Positions 53,001-61,934 of a DNA stretch of 64,000 nt are shown here, piece by piece (the first letter of the stretch is position 1; each line of letters starts with the position of its first letter). This stretch comes from Ornithinimicrobium laminariae (lineage in GTDB: Bacteria > Actinomycetota > Actinomycetes > Actinomycetales > Dermatophilaceae), in NCBI RefSeq assembly GCF_019457945.1, contig NZ_JAHZSU010000002.1, positions 620,001-684,000 on the forward strand. The letters are read 5' to 3'. The notes below the pieces were generated by a model, which worked only from the letters and a program-made list of their open reading frames with translations, ran no database searches and was not told the origin of the DNA. A program made the translations under genes and the position numbers.

Positions 53001-53567
53001 ATGCAGCCAGAGCCGTGGGTCATTCTTGTCACCGGCCCGCCCGGCTCCGGCAAGTCCAGTGTGGGGGCGGCGCTGGCCAGGCACCTGGGCGCCGCGCTTC
53101 TCGATCAAGACTCAATGACGAACCCCCTCGTCGACGTCGTCGCGCGATCAATTGGCGCGACGTCTTATGACGATCCGGCGCTCTCGGCGCTAGTTCGCGA
53201 GGCACGCTACGAATGCGTCTTCTCAGCCGCCTTGGACTGCGTCCGGTCGGGGACCAACTCGGTGCTGATTGCCCCCTTCACACAAGAGCGTCGCCACCTC
53301 GACACCTGGCAACAACTGGCCACCCGAATCAGTCAAGCCGGGGGGAAACCTGCCATGGCCTGGATCCGCATTGACGCGGATGAGTTGTCCCGCAGGCTCT
53401 CACGGCGGGGGGCGACAAGAGACGCTAACAAACTCGAAAATCTCCAGAACTACCTGGCGGGTCTCGATTTGGCGCCGCCAGTCGGACCATTCGTCGAAGT
53501 TAACGCCCAGAGCACGATAAAACAGCAGGTCAAAGACCTTGCACAGGAGTTAATCCAACTGCACTGA
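53001..53567 (+). CDS. AAA/P-loop kinase-like protein
   Basis: This 188-aa protein has a P-loop near the start, ILVTGPPGSGKSSVGAALARHLGAALLDQDS. A small-molecule kinase layout follows (LIAPFTQERRHLDTW, then IRIDADELSRRLSRRGATRDANKL, resembling a lid/Arg region). It resembles shikimate/gluconate kinase-type folds, but the substrate is not evident. It precedes the sugar-catabolism operon by 107 bp and may act on a related sugar or be independent. Confidence 0.75.
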   Translation: MQPEPWVILVTGPPGSGKSSVGAALARHLGAALLDQDSMTNPLVDVVARSIGATSYDDPALSALVREARYECVFSAALDCVRSGTNSVLIAPFTQERRHLDTWQQLATRISQAGGKPAMAWIRIDADELSRRLSRRGATRDANKLENLQNYLAGLDLAPPVGPFVEVNAQSTIKQQVKDLAQELIQLH

Positions 53568-53604
53568 GCGCAGAAACGCTTGAAAATTCAGTTTGCATCA
53601 AGGG

Positions 53605-53662
53605 TTGACAACCTTGTCATTGCGCCTTCATAGTTGCCTTATCGCCAATGACAACGATGACA
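53605..53662 (+). promoter_or_regulatory. promoter with LacI-type operators for the sugar operon
   Basis: TTGACA (53605-53610) and CATAGT (53629-53634), 18 nt apart, form a likely sigma-70-type promoter. The -35 lies within the palindrome TGACAACCTTGTCA (53606-53619). A second related site, TGACAACGATGACA (53649-53662), is just before the ribosome site GGAGG. The second site closely matches sites at 61897-61934, linking the two ends of the sugar region. Confidence 0.7.
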
Positions 53663-53674
53663 TAGGAGGCTGAC

Positions 53675-54799
53675 ATGACGACAAATCGTCGCCGCGCGGT
53701 CCTTCGTGACGTCGCAGAGTTGGCTTCCGTGAGCATTAAGACCGCCTCGCGCGTGCTCAACAACGACCCAGCCGTCGCTGAGCCCACTCGAGCCGCTGTC
53801 GTCCGGGCGATGGAAGCCCTCGACTACCAGCCAGACCCGGCAGCACGGTCACTGCGAGCGGGCAAAGACCGGATGGTCGGCGTTGTCATCGATAGCGTCG
53901 GCGACGTCTTCTTTTCGCGAATGGTGGCCCGCATTGAGTCAGTGCTCAACGCCGCTGGATACCTCGCGCTGATTGCGTCCAGCAACCGCAACGAACAAGC
54001 CGAGCGCGATGTTGTTCAGGCCTTCGTGCAGCGCCGTTGCGCCGGCATCATCGTCGCGCCGATCACGCCGGCATCCCTGCATGGGTTAGGCCTGCGCGAC
54101 ACCCCCATCGTCTTTGTCGACCGAATCGGCGACCTGCCGCAGACTCCCTCCGTCGTGTCCGACGACTACGGCTTTGGGTGGCGAGCCGCCGAACACTTGA
54201 TCCGACACGGCCACCGACGCATTGCCCTGATCAGCGACACTCCGTCATTGGCAACGACCCGCCTGCGCCAGGATGGCTTCCGCGCAGCCATGACCGCCGG
54301 GAACTTACCTATCGACGAACGCCACATGCAAACAAACTGCGAAGAGCGCGGCGAGGTCTTGCGGGCGATCAACTACCTGTTGCACCTCGACCAACCACCG
54401 ACCGCGCTGATCTCCACGAACACCCGACTTTCGCTCGGCGTTGTCCCCGCACTGCACCAATACCGGCGCACCGACGTCGGACTCATCTCGATCGGTGACT
54501 TCGACATGGCAGCCAGCCTGTCCCCGGGCGTCACCGTTATCGACCACTCGCCTGAGGCACTCGGCGAAGAGGCGTCCACCACGCTGCTGCGCCAATTGAG
54601 CCAGTCCGGCGCAGCGCCTCAGGAAACCCTTATCACGGTGCCAGCACAACTCATACCCAGAGGTTCAGGGGAGGTCCTTATGGGCTCCCTTGCAAGTCAC
54701 GGACTCAACGAAGAGGACCCAGGAGAAAGTATGTCGACCACCACACAGCACTCCGTTGGAGCGCTCGCGCACACCCCACTGCGGGGTGACGTCTCGTGA
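53675..54799 (+). CDS. LacI-family regulator, first gene of the sugar operon
   Basis: This 374-aa protein has the LacI HTH and hinge VLRDVAELASVSIKTASRVLNND (residues 9-31, shortened) and DYQPDPAARSLRAGK. The periplasmic-binding-like domain includes VGVVIDSVGDVFFSRMVARIE and LISIGDFDMAASLSPGVTVIDH. The C-terminus extends about 40 residues beyond the usual end (SLASHGLNEEDPGESMS and onward), perhaps from readthrough into the next gene's leader. It overlaps the ABC ATPase start by 4 bp and is preceded by likely autoregulatory operators. Confidence 0.9.
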   Translation: MTTNRRRAVLRDVAELASVSIKTASRVLNNDPAVAEPTRAAVVRAMEALDYQPDPAARSLRAGKDRMVGVVIDSVGDVFFSRMVARIESVLNAAGYLALIASSNRNEQAERDVVQAFVQRRCAGIIVAPITPASLHGLGLRDTPIVFVDRIGDLPQTPSVVSDDYGFGWRAAEHLIRHGHRRIALISDTPSLATTRLRQDGFRAAMTAGNLPIDERHMQTNCEERGEVLRAINYLLHLDQPPTALISTNTRLSLGVVPALHQYRRTDVGLISIGDFDMAASLSPGVTVIDHSPEALGEEASTTLLRQLSQSGAAPQETLITVPAQLIPRGSGEVLMGSLASHGLNEEDPGESMSTTTQHSVGALAHTPLRGDVS

Positions 54800-55563
54800 G
54801 CATCGAACCGATCTATGAAGCCCGCAACATCGTGCGCAACTTCGGCTCTGTCCAGGCTCTTCAAGGCGCCAACTTCGACGTCCGCCCAGGTGAGGTCTCT
54901 GCGCTTATCGGAGACAACGGAGCAGGCAAGTCGACTTTGGTGCGGATCCTTGCCGGAGCCGACCAACCCAACAGTGGCGAGTTGTTCTTCCAAGGGCAGC
55001 CCATCAGCCTCGGCAACCCCACCGATGCCCGCAGCCGTGGCATCGAGACGGTGTTCCAGGACCTGGCGCTGGCCAACCACCTCGACCCCATCCAGAACAT
55101 GTACCTCGGACGCGAGTTGATGAAGCCAGGCCTGCTAGGCCGAATGGGCTTCATGCAGACGAGCGAAATGCGCGAAGTCGGCCGAGTTGCCTTCAACGAC
55201 CTGGGTGCCACCGTCCGCAACTTCACCGGCCCGGTTGGCGGTATGTCAGGTGGTCAACGTCAGGCAATCGCCGTCGCCCGAGCAGCCGCCTGGGCCAAGA
55301 ACGTGATCTTTCTTGATGAGCCGACCGCGGCTCTGGGAGTCGTCCAAACCAAGGGCGTGCTCGACCTCATTCGTCGGATCAAAGACAAGGGCATCGCCGT
55401 GGTGCTGATCAGCCACTCCATGCCGCACGTTCTCGAGGTCTCAGACCGCGTGCATGTGATGCGCCAAGGCAAGCGTGTCGCCGTCCTCAACTCCAAGGAC
55501 ACCAGCGTTGAAGAGCTTGTTGGTGCCATGACCGGTGCACTTGATGGGAAGGAAGCAGCATGA
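54796..55563 (+). CDS. CUT2-type sugar ABC importer ATPase (single nucleotide-binding domain)
   Basis: This 255-aa ATPase starts at a GTG. It has Walker A IGDNGAGKSTLVRILAGAD, signature GGMSGGQRQAIAVARAAAW and Walker B VIFLDEPTAALGVVQT, with the CUT2-type VFQDLALANHLDPIQNMYLGRE region. It is half the size of RbsA, as in FrcA-type importers for fructose and related sugars. It overlaps the LacI gene and the permease gene by 4 bp each. Confidence 0.9.
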   Translation: MSIEPIYEARNIVRNFGSVQALQGANFDVRPGEVSALIGDNGAGKSTLVRILAGADQPNSGELFFQGQPISLGNPTDARSRGIETVFQDLALANHLDPIQNMYLGRELMKPGLLGRMGFMQTSEMREVGRVAFNDLGATVRNFTGPVGGMSGGQRQAIAVARAAAWAKNVIFLDEPTAALGVVQTKGVLDLIRRIKDKGIAVVLISHSMPHVLEVSDRVHVMRQGKRVAVLNSKDTSVEELVGAMTGALDGKEAA

Positions 55564-56654
55564 GTGTCGACACTCCCACAAAGCCGACCGCCCCGGCAGA
55601 GACGGCCCCGCGGCCCAACATGATGGCCCGAGTCGGCAGCGCTCTGGGCGCCCAGGCCATGCAGATCGTGTTGGTCTGGCTGGCCATCATCGCCATCTTT
55701 GCCGTGCTCAGCCCGGATGCCTTCTTTGACCCCAACAACTTCCGTAACATCGCCATCAGCGTCTCCATCTTGGCGGTGCTGGGTGTTGGCACCACCTTCA
55801 TCATCATCACCGGCGGCATCGACCTCTCGATGGGCTCCGTGCTCGTCTTTAGCGGCGTCGTGTCCTCGATGGCGATGGGCAACGTCGGTGAAGGCCAAGG
55901 CTGGCTATCGGCCCTAGTCGGAATCATCGTCGCGCTGACCTCGGGTCTTGCCTGGGGAACACTCAATGGCTTCTTGGTCGCCAAGGCCAAAGTGCCCGCC
56001 ATGATCGTGACCCTAGGAACCTTCGGCGCGGCCCTGGGTTTGGCCCAAGTGCTCACCGGCGGCATCGACCGGCGCGACGTGCCCGACGTGTTGGTCGACA
56101 CCGTTGGCTTCGGTGATGTCTTCGGCATCCCAACCTTGGTGATCGTCGCCAGCCTCATCGTCATCGCCGGCATCATCCTGCTCAAGCGCTCGCGCTTTGG
56201 CCTGCACACGGCAGCCGTCGGCTCCAATGCTGAGGCTTGCCGCCGAGTCGGCATCAACGTCGACCGGCAATTGATCAAGGTTTATGCCCTAGCCGGTGGT
56301 CTCGCCGGACTCGCCGGACTGCTCAACCTCACCTTCTTCCGCTCCACCACGATCGCGGGACACAGCCTCACCAACTTGGACGTCATCGCTGGCGTCGTCA
56401 TTGGCGGGACCAGCCTCTTCGGAGGCATCGGCACGGTATTTGGCACGGTCATCGGCCTGCTGATCCCGGCCACTCTGCGCAACGGCTTCGTCATCCTGGG
56501 CGTCCAGCCCTACTGGCAGCAGGTCGTTGTGGGTGCGTTCTTGGTCGCCGCTGTTTACAGCGACCAGCTGCGCCGAGCCTCTAGCAGCCGTGGTGGCGGA
56601 GGCAGACCCAACCTGTTCCACCGTTTGTTTAACTCCAAGAGAAAGGACTCATAG
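55560..56654 (+). CDS. CUT2-type sugar ABC importer permease (RbsC/FrcC-like)
   Basis: This 364-aa membrane protein has the RbsC-family motifs TFIIITGGIDLSMGSVLVFSGVV, LNGFLVAKAKVPAMIVTLGTF and the EAA-like loop NAEACRRVGINVDRQLIKVYALAG, then GTSLFGGIGTVFGTVIG. It ends with a basic tail. It provides the membrane channel for the sugar importer. The next gene starts at the codon right after its stop. Confidence 0.92.
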   Translation: MSVDTPTKPTAPAETAPRPNMMARVGSALGAQAMQIVLVWLAIIAIFAVLSPDAFFDPNNFRNIAISVSILAVLGVGTTFIIITGGIDLSMGSVLVFSGVVSSMAMGNVGEGQGWLSALVGIIVALTSGLAWGTLNGFLVAKAKVPAMIVTLGTFGAALGLAQVLTGGIDRRDVPDVLVDTVGFGDVFGIPTLVIVASLIVIAGIILLKRSRFGLHTAAVGSNAEACRRVGINVDRQLIKVYALAGGLAGLAGLLNLTFFRSTTIAGHSLTNLDVIAGVVIGGTSLFGGIGTVFGTVIGLLIPATLRNGFVILGVQPYWQQVVVGAFLVAAVYSDQLRRASSSRGGGGRPNLFHRLFNSKRKDS

Positions 56655-57641
56655 ATGCGTCCCCTGAAGGTAATTGCGCCCACTGCAGCAGCCGCACTCC
56701 TCGTCACGATGGCGGGTTGTGGCAGCAGCGACGACACCGAGACCGCATCCGCTAGCGGCGGCTCAAGCGACGTCAACTTGGCATTCATCCAAGGCGTCAT
56801 CGGTGACAACTTCTACATCTCGATGGAGTGTGGCGTCCGCGCCGCAGCCGAAGAGAACGGCGTTGAGGTCAGCGTCCAAGGCCCCCAGAAATGGGACCCG
56901 GCCCTGCAGCAGCCCATCGTTTCCTCGGTTGTTGCCACCAACCCCGATGCCATCCTGATCGCCCCCAACGACGTCAGCGCCTTGCAGCGTCCGTTGGAAG
57001 AGGCCGCCAGCGACAGCGAAATCGTCCTGGTCGACACTACTGTTGAAGACCCCTCCATCGCAGCGTCTGAGATTGCCTCTGACAATGTCGGTGGCGGCGC
57101 CGCTGCCTTTGAGGCCATCCAAGAGTTGGCCCCCGAGGGCGGCAAGGTCTTGGTTATCGACAACCAGCCAGGCATCTCGACTTCCGATGACCGGGTGAAG
57201 GGCTTCGAAGAGGCCGTCGCCGAGGACTCCAACTTTGAGTATGTCGGCGTTGAGTATGCCCAGAACGCTCCAGCCACAGCCGCTGAGATTGTGACCTCCA
57301 CGCTGCAGCGTGACCCCGACCTAGCCGCGATCTTTGCCACCAACATCTTCAGCGCTGAGGGTGCCGCCACCGGCATCGAGCAGGCTGGCGCCACCGGCGA
57401 AGTGCAGGTTGTGGGCTTCGACGCTGGCCCGGCCCAGGTTGAAGCTCTCGAAGACGGCACGGTGCAGGCCATCATCGCCCAGCAGCCCTACGACATCGGC
57501 TACCAGGGTGTCGAACAGGCATTGGCGGCCATCAACGGGGAAGCGACGGAGGCCAAGATCCAGACCGGCTTCTCGATCCTGACCGTTGACGACCTCGCCA
57601 CGGATGAGGGCCAAGCAGCCCTGTACGCGTCTAGCTGCTAA
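56655..57641 (+). CDS. CUT2-type sugar-binding lipoprotein (ribose/fructose-type)
   Basis: This 328-aa periplasmic-binding protein has a signal peptide with lipobox VTMAGCGSS (Cys near residue 22). The fold motifs are LAFIQGVIGDNFYISMECGVRAAAEENGV, NPDAILIAPNDVSALQRPLEEA, VLVIDNQPGISTSDDRVKGFEEAV and AAIFATNIFSAEGAATGIEQAG. It belongs to the ribose/allose/fructose group. A hairpin follows its stop, so it is likely made in excess over the downstream enzyme. Confidence 0.92.
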   Translation: MRPLKVIAPTAAAALLVTMAGCGSSDDTETASASGGSSDVNLAFIQGVIGDNFYISMECGVRAAAEENGVEVSVQGPQKWDPALQQPIVSSVVATNPDAILIAPNDVSALQRPLEEAASDSEIVLVDTTVEDPSIAASEIASDNVGGGAAAFEAIQELAPEGGKVLVIDNQPGISTSDDRVKGFEEAVAEDSNFEYVGVEYAQNAPATAAEIVTSTLQRDPDLAAIFATNIFSAEGAATGIEQAGATGEVQVVGFDAGPAQVEALEDGTVQAIIAQQPYDIGYQGVEQALAAINGEATEAKIQTGFSILTVDDLATDEGQAALYASSC

Positions 57642-57649
57642 TCGCATAC

Positions 57650-57697
57650 GAGTGGGGGTCATGCCTCGCCGGCCATGACTAGACATGGCCCCCACTC
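57650..57697 (+). terminator. stem-loop between the binding protein and the kinase/aldolase (attenuator)
   Basis: GAGTGGGGGTCATG (57650-57663) pairs with CATGGCCCCCACTC (57684-57697) with one G-U pair and a 20-nt loop. It lies 8 bp after the binding-protein stop and 29 bp before the next start. No T-run follows, so partial termination or 3'-end protection is more likely than full termination. Confidence 0.65.
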
Positions 57698-57726
57698 TGC
57701 GCTGCAGGTCTTATGAGGAGACCCAC

Positions 57727-59991
57727 GTGACTAATCTAGTCGCGGGTATCGACCTGGGCAGCACCGGAATCAAGGTGCTGGTCGCCGACGAACACGGCGC
57801 CGAGATCGTAGTCCGCCAAAAACCCACTCCCTGGCTCAACGGCCAATCGGGAGCCACCGAACTCAACGCCACCGATCTGGTGTCGACGGTGATCCAACTC
57901 TTTACCGAGATCACCGATCACCTCTCAACTCTTTCTGAGTATGCAGGCAAGCGCGTCCTCAGCATCGCTATCTCTGGGATGGGCGAGACAGGATTCGTCC
58001 TCGACTCAGCCGGAGACCCTCTCACTCAAGGCATCGCCTGGTTCGATCCTCGTGGAGCCGCCGAAGTCGCAGCCCTCCCCGAAGCTATCCGTGCAGAGTT
58101 CGCCGGTCGTACCGGAGTCCCCTGGGGCGTCCAGGTCACTGCCGCCAAACTGCTCTTTTTAGCCAACCGTGGTCTGGAGTTGCAGGGCACTCGGTGGGCG
58201 AGCCTGCCGGAGTATCTTGCTTTCGCCCTCACCGGGCGCCTGGTCAGCGATGTCTCGCTCAGTGCCCGCACCGGGCTGATCGATCAAGACACCGGCCGCC
58301 CTTGGCCCGCCATGCTGGACCACCTCGGCGTCGACGAATCGTTCGTCCCCGAGATCGTCGCCGCAGGCACACCACTAGGCACCACCGCGGAGGTTGGACT
58401 GCCTTGGGGCTTCCAGGCGGCAACGGTGTGCGTCGCCGGCCACGACCACCTGGTCTCAGCTGTTTCCGGGGGTTTGACCTCGGGCGATGGCTACCACGTG
58501 TCGCTCGGCACCGCCGAGGTGTTGCTCCGGGTCATCGACAAGCCTTTGACCTTTGAGGTGCGCCAACGGCTAGGAGAGGCGCTCATCAACTGCGTGCCCC
58601 ACGTCATACCGGGTCAATTCATGTTGGTGGCTGGCGTCAAAACCGGTCTCATCATGCGCCGCTGCCTGTCGCTCTTTGGGATCAATGACGCAGCCGCCCG
58701 CGACGCGCTCGACGTTGCCACGACCGCGTTGGGTGCCGATCTGGACCTCACGCCCGGCAGCGTTGAAGTCTCCGGCGCGCGCAATGACGACGGAGTGCTT
58801 GCCCTCACTATCCGAGGGGACGGCGTGCGCCCGGAGCACGTCTTCCGGGCCGCACTGCAGCACGGAAACGACGAGATCTTGCGGCTTATCGACATCCTCG
58901 ACGCCGACATCCCCCCTGCCACTGCCAGCCTGCTCACCGGCGGCTGGACCGGCATGTCTTCGGTTTGCGCTGCACGCCGCCAAGCCCTCCCGGGCATGCG
59001 CGTCTCCTCACGCAGCCAAGACACCGCGCAAGGCGCAGCCATGTTCGCTGCCCGCTTGCTCCCCACAACCACCCCCCAAACACCGGCCCAACCGGAGGAG
59101 ACAAAAATGAACCAGCTCACCGCACCCGAGCGCCGAGGTATGACCTCGATCTGCACCCCAGAGGGGCAGATGTTGATCGTTGCCGCCGATCAGCGAAACG
59201 GCATGAAGGCTGTCATGAATGCGCCGGATGGCCCCTCCAGCATCTCGATCGAGCAGCTTCGCGAAGCCAAGCGCGACATGGTCCGGCACTTGGGCAACTT
59301 CGCTCCCGCCATCTTGCTTGACCCCGAGGTGCCGTTGCCCCACATTGTCGATGAGGGCATCCTGGGCCGCGACACCGCGCTGGTGGTCGGCATGGACTCC
59401 TCCGGGTTTGATGTCGTCGACGGCTTGCGCTTCACCAAGTTCGTGCCCGGCGTCACCCCTCGCACGGTCCGCGACCTGGGCGGCTCCGTCGCCAAAATGC
59501 TTTGGTATGCACGCCCCGACCAACAAGACATCAACTCACGGCTGGCCGATGAGATCCGCGAACTGGTCCAGGCCTGCACCGACGAAGGTCTGCTGCTCAT
59601 CGTCGAGATCTTGACCTATCAACTTGAGGGTGAAACAGCCGAGGAGTACGCCGCTAAGTTCCCGCAGTTGATTGCTAACTCTGCCGCGATGGCCGTCGAA
59701 CTCGGCGCAAAGGTCTTGAAGCTGCCTTACCCGGGCAGCGCCGAGGGGTGCGCAGCAGTCACGAAGGCGGCCGTTGGTGTGCCGTGGGCTGTGTTGTCGG
59801 CTGGCGTTGACCACTCGACATTCATCGAGCAGGTGCGCATCGCAGTGGCCAATGGTGCAGCCGGTGCCATGGCCGGCCGGTCGCTCTGGAAGGACAGCCT
59901 GGCGATGACTAACGAAGGCCGCGAGGCTGGTCTGACCGGCAAGTCTCAGCCGCGCTTGGCTGAGTTGCGTGAGGCTGTCCTCGGGCGCTGA
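57727..59991 (+). CDS. fused FGGY carbohydrate kinase and LacD-type aldolase
   Basis: The GTG at 57727 follows GAGGAGA closely and gives 754 aa in one frame. Residues 1 to about 445 form an FGGY kinase: LVAGIDLGSTGIKVLVAD, GIAWFDPRGA, VAGHDHLVSAV and LLTGGWTGMSSVCA. Residues about 446-460 are a Pro/Thr-rich linker. Residues 461-754 form a tagatose-bisphosphate/LacD-like aldolase: LIVAADQRNGMKAVM, then AKVLKLPYPGSAEG with the Schiff-base Lys, and WAVLSAGVDHSTF. Kinase and aldolase would phosphorylate and then cleave the imported sugar. A ribosome site precedes Met461 (59107), so the aldolase may also be made alone. Sugar identity is not determined; candidates are ketohexoses, or pentuloses via the neighbouring DCXR-like enzyme. 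Confidence 0.85.
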   Translation: MTNLVAGIDLGSTGIKVLVADEHGAEIVVRQKPTPWLNGQSGATELNATDLVSTVIQLFTEITDHLSTLSEYAGKRVLSIAISGMGETGFVLDSAGDPLTQGIAWFDPRGAAEVAALPEAIRAEFAGRTGVPWGVQVTAAKLLFLANRGLELQGTRWASLPEYLAFALTGRLVSDVSLSARTGLIDQDTGRPWPAMLDHLGVDESFVPEIVAAGTPLGTTAEVGLPWGFQAATVCVAGHDHLVSAVSGGLTSGDGYHVSLGTAEVLLRVIDKPLTFEVRQRLGEALINCVPHVIPGQFMLVAGVKTGLIMRRCLSLFGINDAAARDALDVATTALGADLDLTPGSVEVSGARNDDGVLALTIRGDGVRPEHVFRAALQHGNDEILRLIDILDADIPPATASLLTGGWTGMSSVCAARRQALPGMRVSSRSQDTAQGAAMFAARLLPTTTPQTPAQPEETKMNQLTAPERRGMTSICTPEGQMLIVAADQRNGMKAVMNAPDGPSSISIEQLREAKRDMVRHLGNFAPAILLDPEVPLPHIVDEGILGRDTALVVGMDSSGFDVVDGLRFTKFVPGVTPRTVRDLGGSVAKMLWYARPDQQDINSRLADEIRELVQACTDEGLLLIVEILTYQLEGETAEEYAAKFPQLIANSAAMAVELGAKVLKLPYPGSAEGCAAVTKAAVGVPWAVLSAGVDHSTFIEQVRIAVANGAAGAMAGRSLWKDSLAMTNEGREAGLTGKSQPRLAELREAVLGR
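59094..59109 (+). promoter_or_regulatory. internal ribosome-binding site before the aldolase domain
   Basis: GGAGGAG (59094-59100), 6 nt before ATG 59107, is a near-ideal Shine-Dalgarno and start pair inside the fused reading frame, exactly at the domain junction. It suggests that the aldolase was once a separate gene and may still be translated separately. Confidence 0.7.
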
Positions 59992-60018
59992 GCCCGTTGA
60001 CCTACGCGACTGGATAGC

Positions 60019-61044
60019 TCAGTGACGTGTCAGCGGCTGATCCACGATCGGCCGCTGACACGACTGGCGTTCAACCAACACCGACGGCACGGTCTGAGCC
60101 TCAAAGGGCAGGGCGGTGCCGCCGGTATGCCGCTGACGTTCGAGCAGTCGAGCGACGGCTTGCTGGGCAAGCAGGCGCGGCTGCTGATCGAGTGCGGTGA
60201 TGGTGGGGCTCAGCGCATCGGCCAGGGGAAAATCGCTGAATGCCACGAGCGCCAACTGAAGGTCCGACACCTGCGCCGCGATGATCTGGTTTGCTCGTCC
60301 GTTAGAACTGATCAACGCGGTCGGCTGGTCCGGCAAAGCACGTAGTGAATCGATCGCCCGGGTGACGCCTTCAGGAGTGAAACCGGACATCACCGCATAC
60401 TCCGGATTGGCCTCGATCCCGGCAGCACCCAGCACTTCGCGATAGCTGGCCAGCCGTGCGGACGTTGTCGATACTTCGAGTGAATCCCCCAGAAAAGCGA
60501 TTTTGTGGTGCCCGTGGTCAAGTAGGTGTTGGGTCACGGTGATGGCACCGGCAGCGTCATCACTGGCCAGCGAATCACCCTCAATGCCCTCTGGCCGGCG
60601 GTCGATAAACACGATGGGAGTCGAGTTGGCCCAGCGCTGGAGATACCCGTGGTCATGGGAGACGGAAGCGAGGAGCAATCCGCTGAGTTGGCGCCCCATG
60701 AGTGCCTCTACGCGGCGGCGCTCTTGCTCAGGATCATCACCCGTGCCGGCGACAAAGGTCAGCATGCCATGCTCGGCTGCGCTTTGGTCGACTTGATGCA
60801 CGATGGAGGCAAAGAACGGATCCTCGATGTCCGGCACCACGATGCCAAGGACTGAGGAGTCACCCATCCGGAAGGCTCGCGCCAGGTCGTTGCGGACATA
60901 CCCCAACTCCGCGATGGCTTGCATTACCCGGTCTCGAGTCTCCGGCGACACATTCTCTTCACCGTTGTGCACCCGCGAGACTGTCTTGACTGAGACGCCT
61001 GCGGCACGCGCAATGTCACTCATACTGGCCGCCATAGCGACCAC
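60019..61044 (-). CDS. LacI-family regulator, second of the sugar region
   Basis: This 341-aa protein has the HTH MSDIARAAGVSVKTVSRVHNGEENVS, hinge DLARAFRMGDSSVLGIVVPD and C-terminal binding domain (SFTPEGVTRAIDSL-like, SSNGRANQIIAAQVSD, VAFSDFPLADAL). The start is a GTG at 61044; an ATG at 61035 is a possible alternative. It lies 33 bp downstream of the dehydrogenase gene on the same strand, so the two are probably one transcript. It ends in a region that folds as a hairpin. Confidence 0.9.
   Translation of the reverse strand: MVAMAASMSDIARAAGVSVKTVSRVHNGEENVSPETRDRVMQAIAELGYVRNDLARAFRMGDSSVLGIVVPDIEDPFFASIVHQVDQSAAEHGMLTFVAGTGDDPEQERRRVEALMGRQLSGLLLASVSHDHGYLQRWANSTPIVFIDRRPEGIEGDSLASDDAAGAITVTQHLLDHGHHKIAFLGDSLEVSTTSARLASYREVLGAAGIEANPEYAVMSGFTPEGVTRAIDSLRALPDQPTALISSNGRANQIIAAQVSDLQLALVAFSDFPLADALSPTITALDQQPRLLAQQAVARLLERQRHTGGTALPFEAQTVPSVLVERQSCQRPIVDQPLTRH
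60027..60061. terminator. stem-loop overlapping the lacI2 3' end, likely terminator of the kinase/aldolase transcript
   Basis: GTGTCAGCGGC (60027-60037) pairs perfectly with GCCGCTGACAC (60051-60061), with a 13-nt loop. It begins 36 bp after the kinase/aldolase stop and lies inside the last codons of the convergent LacI gene. It would serve as terminator for the plus-strand operon while coding for the minus-strand protein. Confidence 0.55.
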
Positions 61045-61077
61045 ATTACATGCGAGGCAGCGCCTCCCATGGAAGGT

Positions 61078-61806
61078 CTACCGGCAGGTATAACCACCAT
61101 CAATGGGCAGGTGAGCGCCGGTGATCATCGATGCGCCAGCGCCGAGCAGGAAGATGACGGGAGCCGAGACTTCCTCTTGTGTGGCCCACCGACCAAGGGG
61201 CATCTGGTCCAGGAACGGACCAGCAATCTCGGGTCGGCCCCAGTAGAAGGCGGACATCTCGGTCATCACGACGGTGGGGTGCACGCTATTCACTCGAATG
61301 CCGTGCGGCCCTAACTCGAGTGCGCTCACGCGAGTGATGGAGTCGACGGCCGCTTTGGACGCGCCGTAGGAGATGTGGCTGGGCAGCGCGATCAGAGAAG
61401 CCTGGCTGGAGACGTTGACGATCGAGCCACCTTGGCCCAGACGAACCATTGATTGGGATGCATACTTCGTGACCAGCATGGTGCCGCGAGCGTTGACGGC
61501 CATCACCTGATCGAAGATCGCCATATCGGTGTCCATGGGCGAGGCAATCTCGCCACCAAAGCCAGCACAGTTGACGACACCCCAGACATCCAGTCCCTGG
61601 AGAGCACCCTTCACTTCGTCTTCGACCGACACATCAAAATGCACTGGGGTCGCACCTGTCTCGTCCACCAAAGCCTGCAGCGACTCAGCCGTCCGACCGT
61701 GGGCTACGACATCCGCGCCCGCGGCAACAAGATCCCGCACGATGGCCGCACCAATACCCCCCGATGCTCCCGTGACCAGCACCTTTTTGCCCTCTAGACC
61801 GTGCAT
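61078..61806 (-). CDS. short-chain dehydrogenase, L-xylulose reductase (DCXR)-like
   Basis: The ATG at 61806 has GAGGAG 6 nt upstream, giving 242 aa. It has the SDR motifs VLVTGASGGIGAAIVRDL (NADP-binding), VVNCAGFGG, the catalytic Tyr/Lys in ISYGASKAAVDSITRVSALELG, and GIRVNSVHPTVVMTEM followed by PIDGGY. The LELGPHGIRVNSVHPTVVMT segment is close to human-type DCXR. It probably interconverts a ketose and a polyol. It is transcribed away from the FrcK-like kinase, with shared operators between them. Confidence 0.86.
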   Translation of the reverse strand: MHGLEGKKVLVTGASGGIGAAIVRDLVAAGADVVAHGRTAESLQALVDETGATPVHFDVSVEDEVKGALQGLDVWGVVNCAGFGGEIASPMDTDMAIFDQVMAVNARGTMLVTKYASQSMVRLGQGGSIVNVSSQASLIALPSHISYGASKAAVDSITRVSALELGPHGIRVNSVHPTVVMTEMSAFYWGRPEIAGPFLDQMPLGRWATQEEVSAPVIFLLGAGASMITGAHLPIDGGYTCR

Positions 61807-61896
61807 TTTTCGCTCCTCGAATGCAGTGAGTGCCCACCCGTCCAGACTGGCGAGTAGCAACCTTGTTCAGTGGATAGTGGCACATTTCTGGGTTTA

Positions 61897-61934
61897 TGTC
61901 ATCGGTGTCATGGCACTCGTTGACAACGATGTCA
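61897..61934. promoter_or_regulatory. LacI-type operators in the divergent promoter of the dehydrogenase and kinase
   Basis: TGTCATCGGTGTCA (61897-61910, minus strand TGACACCGATGACA) and TGACAACGATGTCA (61921-61934) match the site at 53649-53662 (TGACAACGATGACA). The second site overlaps the -35 of a good promoter for the kinase: TTGACA (61920-61925), 17 nt, TATGTT (61943-61948). Binding would block this promoter. The 228-bp gap otherwise contains only leader sequence. Confidence 0.7.

Noticed and set aside
57685-57727. upstream in-frame start for the kinase-aldolase gene
   Set aside because: It would begin inside the hairpin arm. The GTG at 57727 has a proper ribosome site and starts at the conserved kinase strand.
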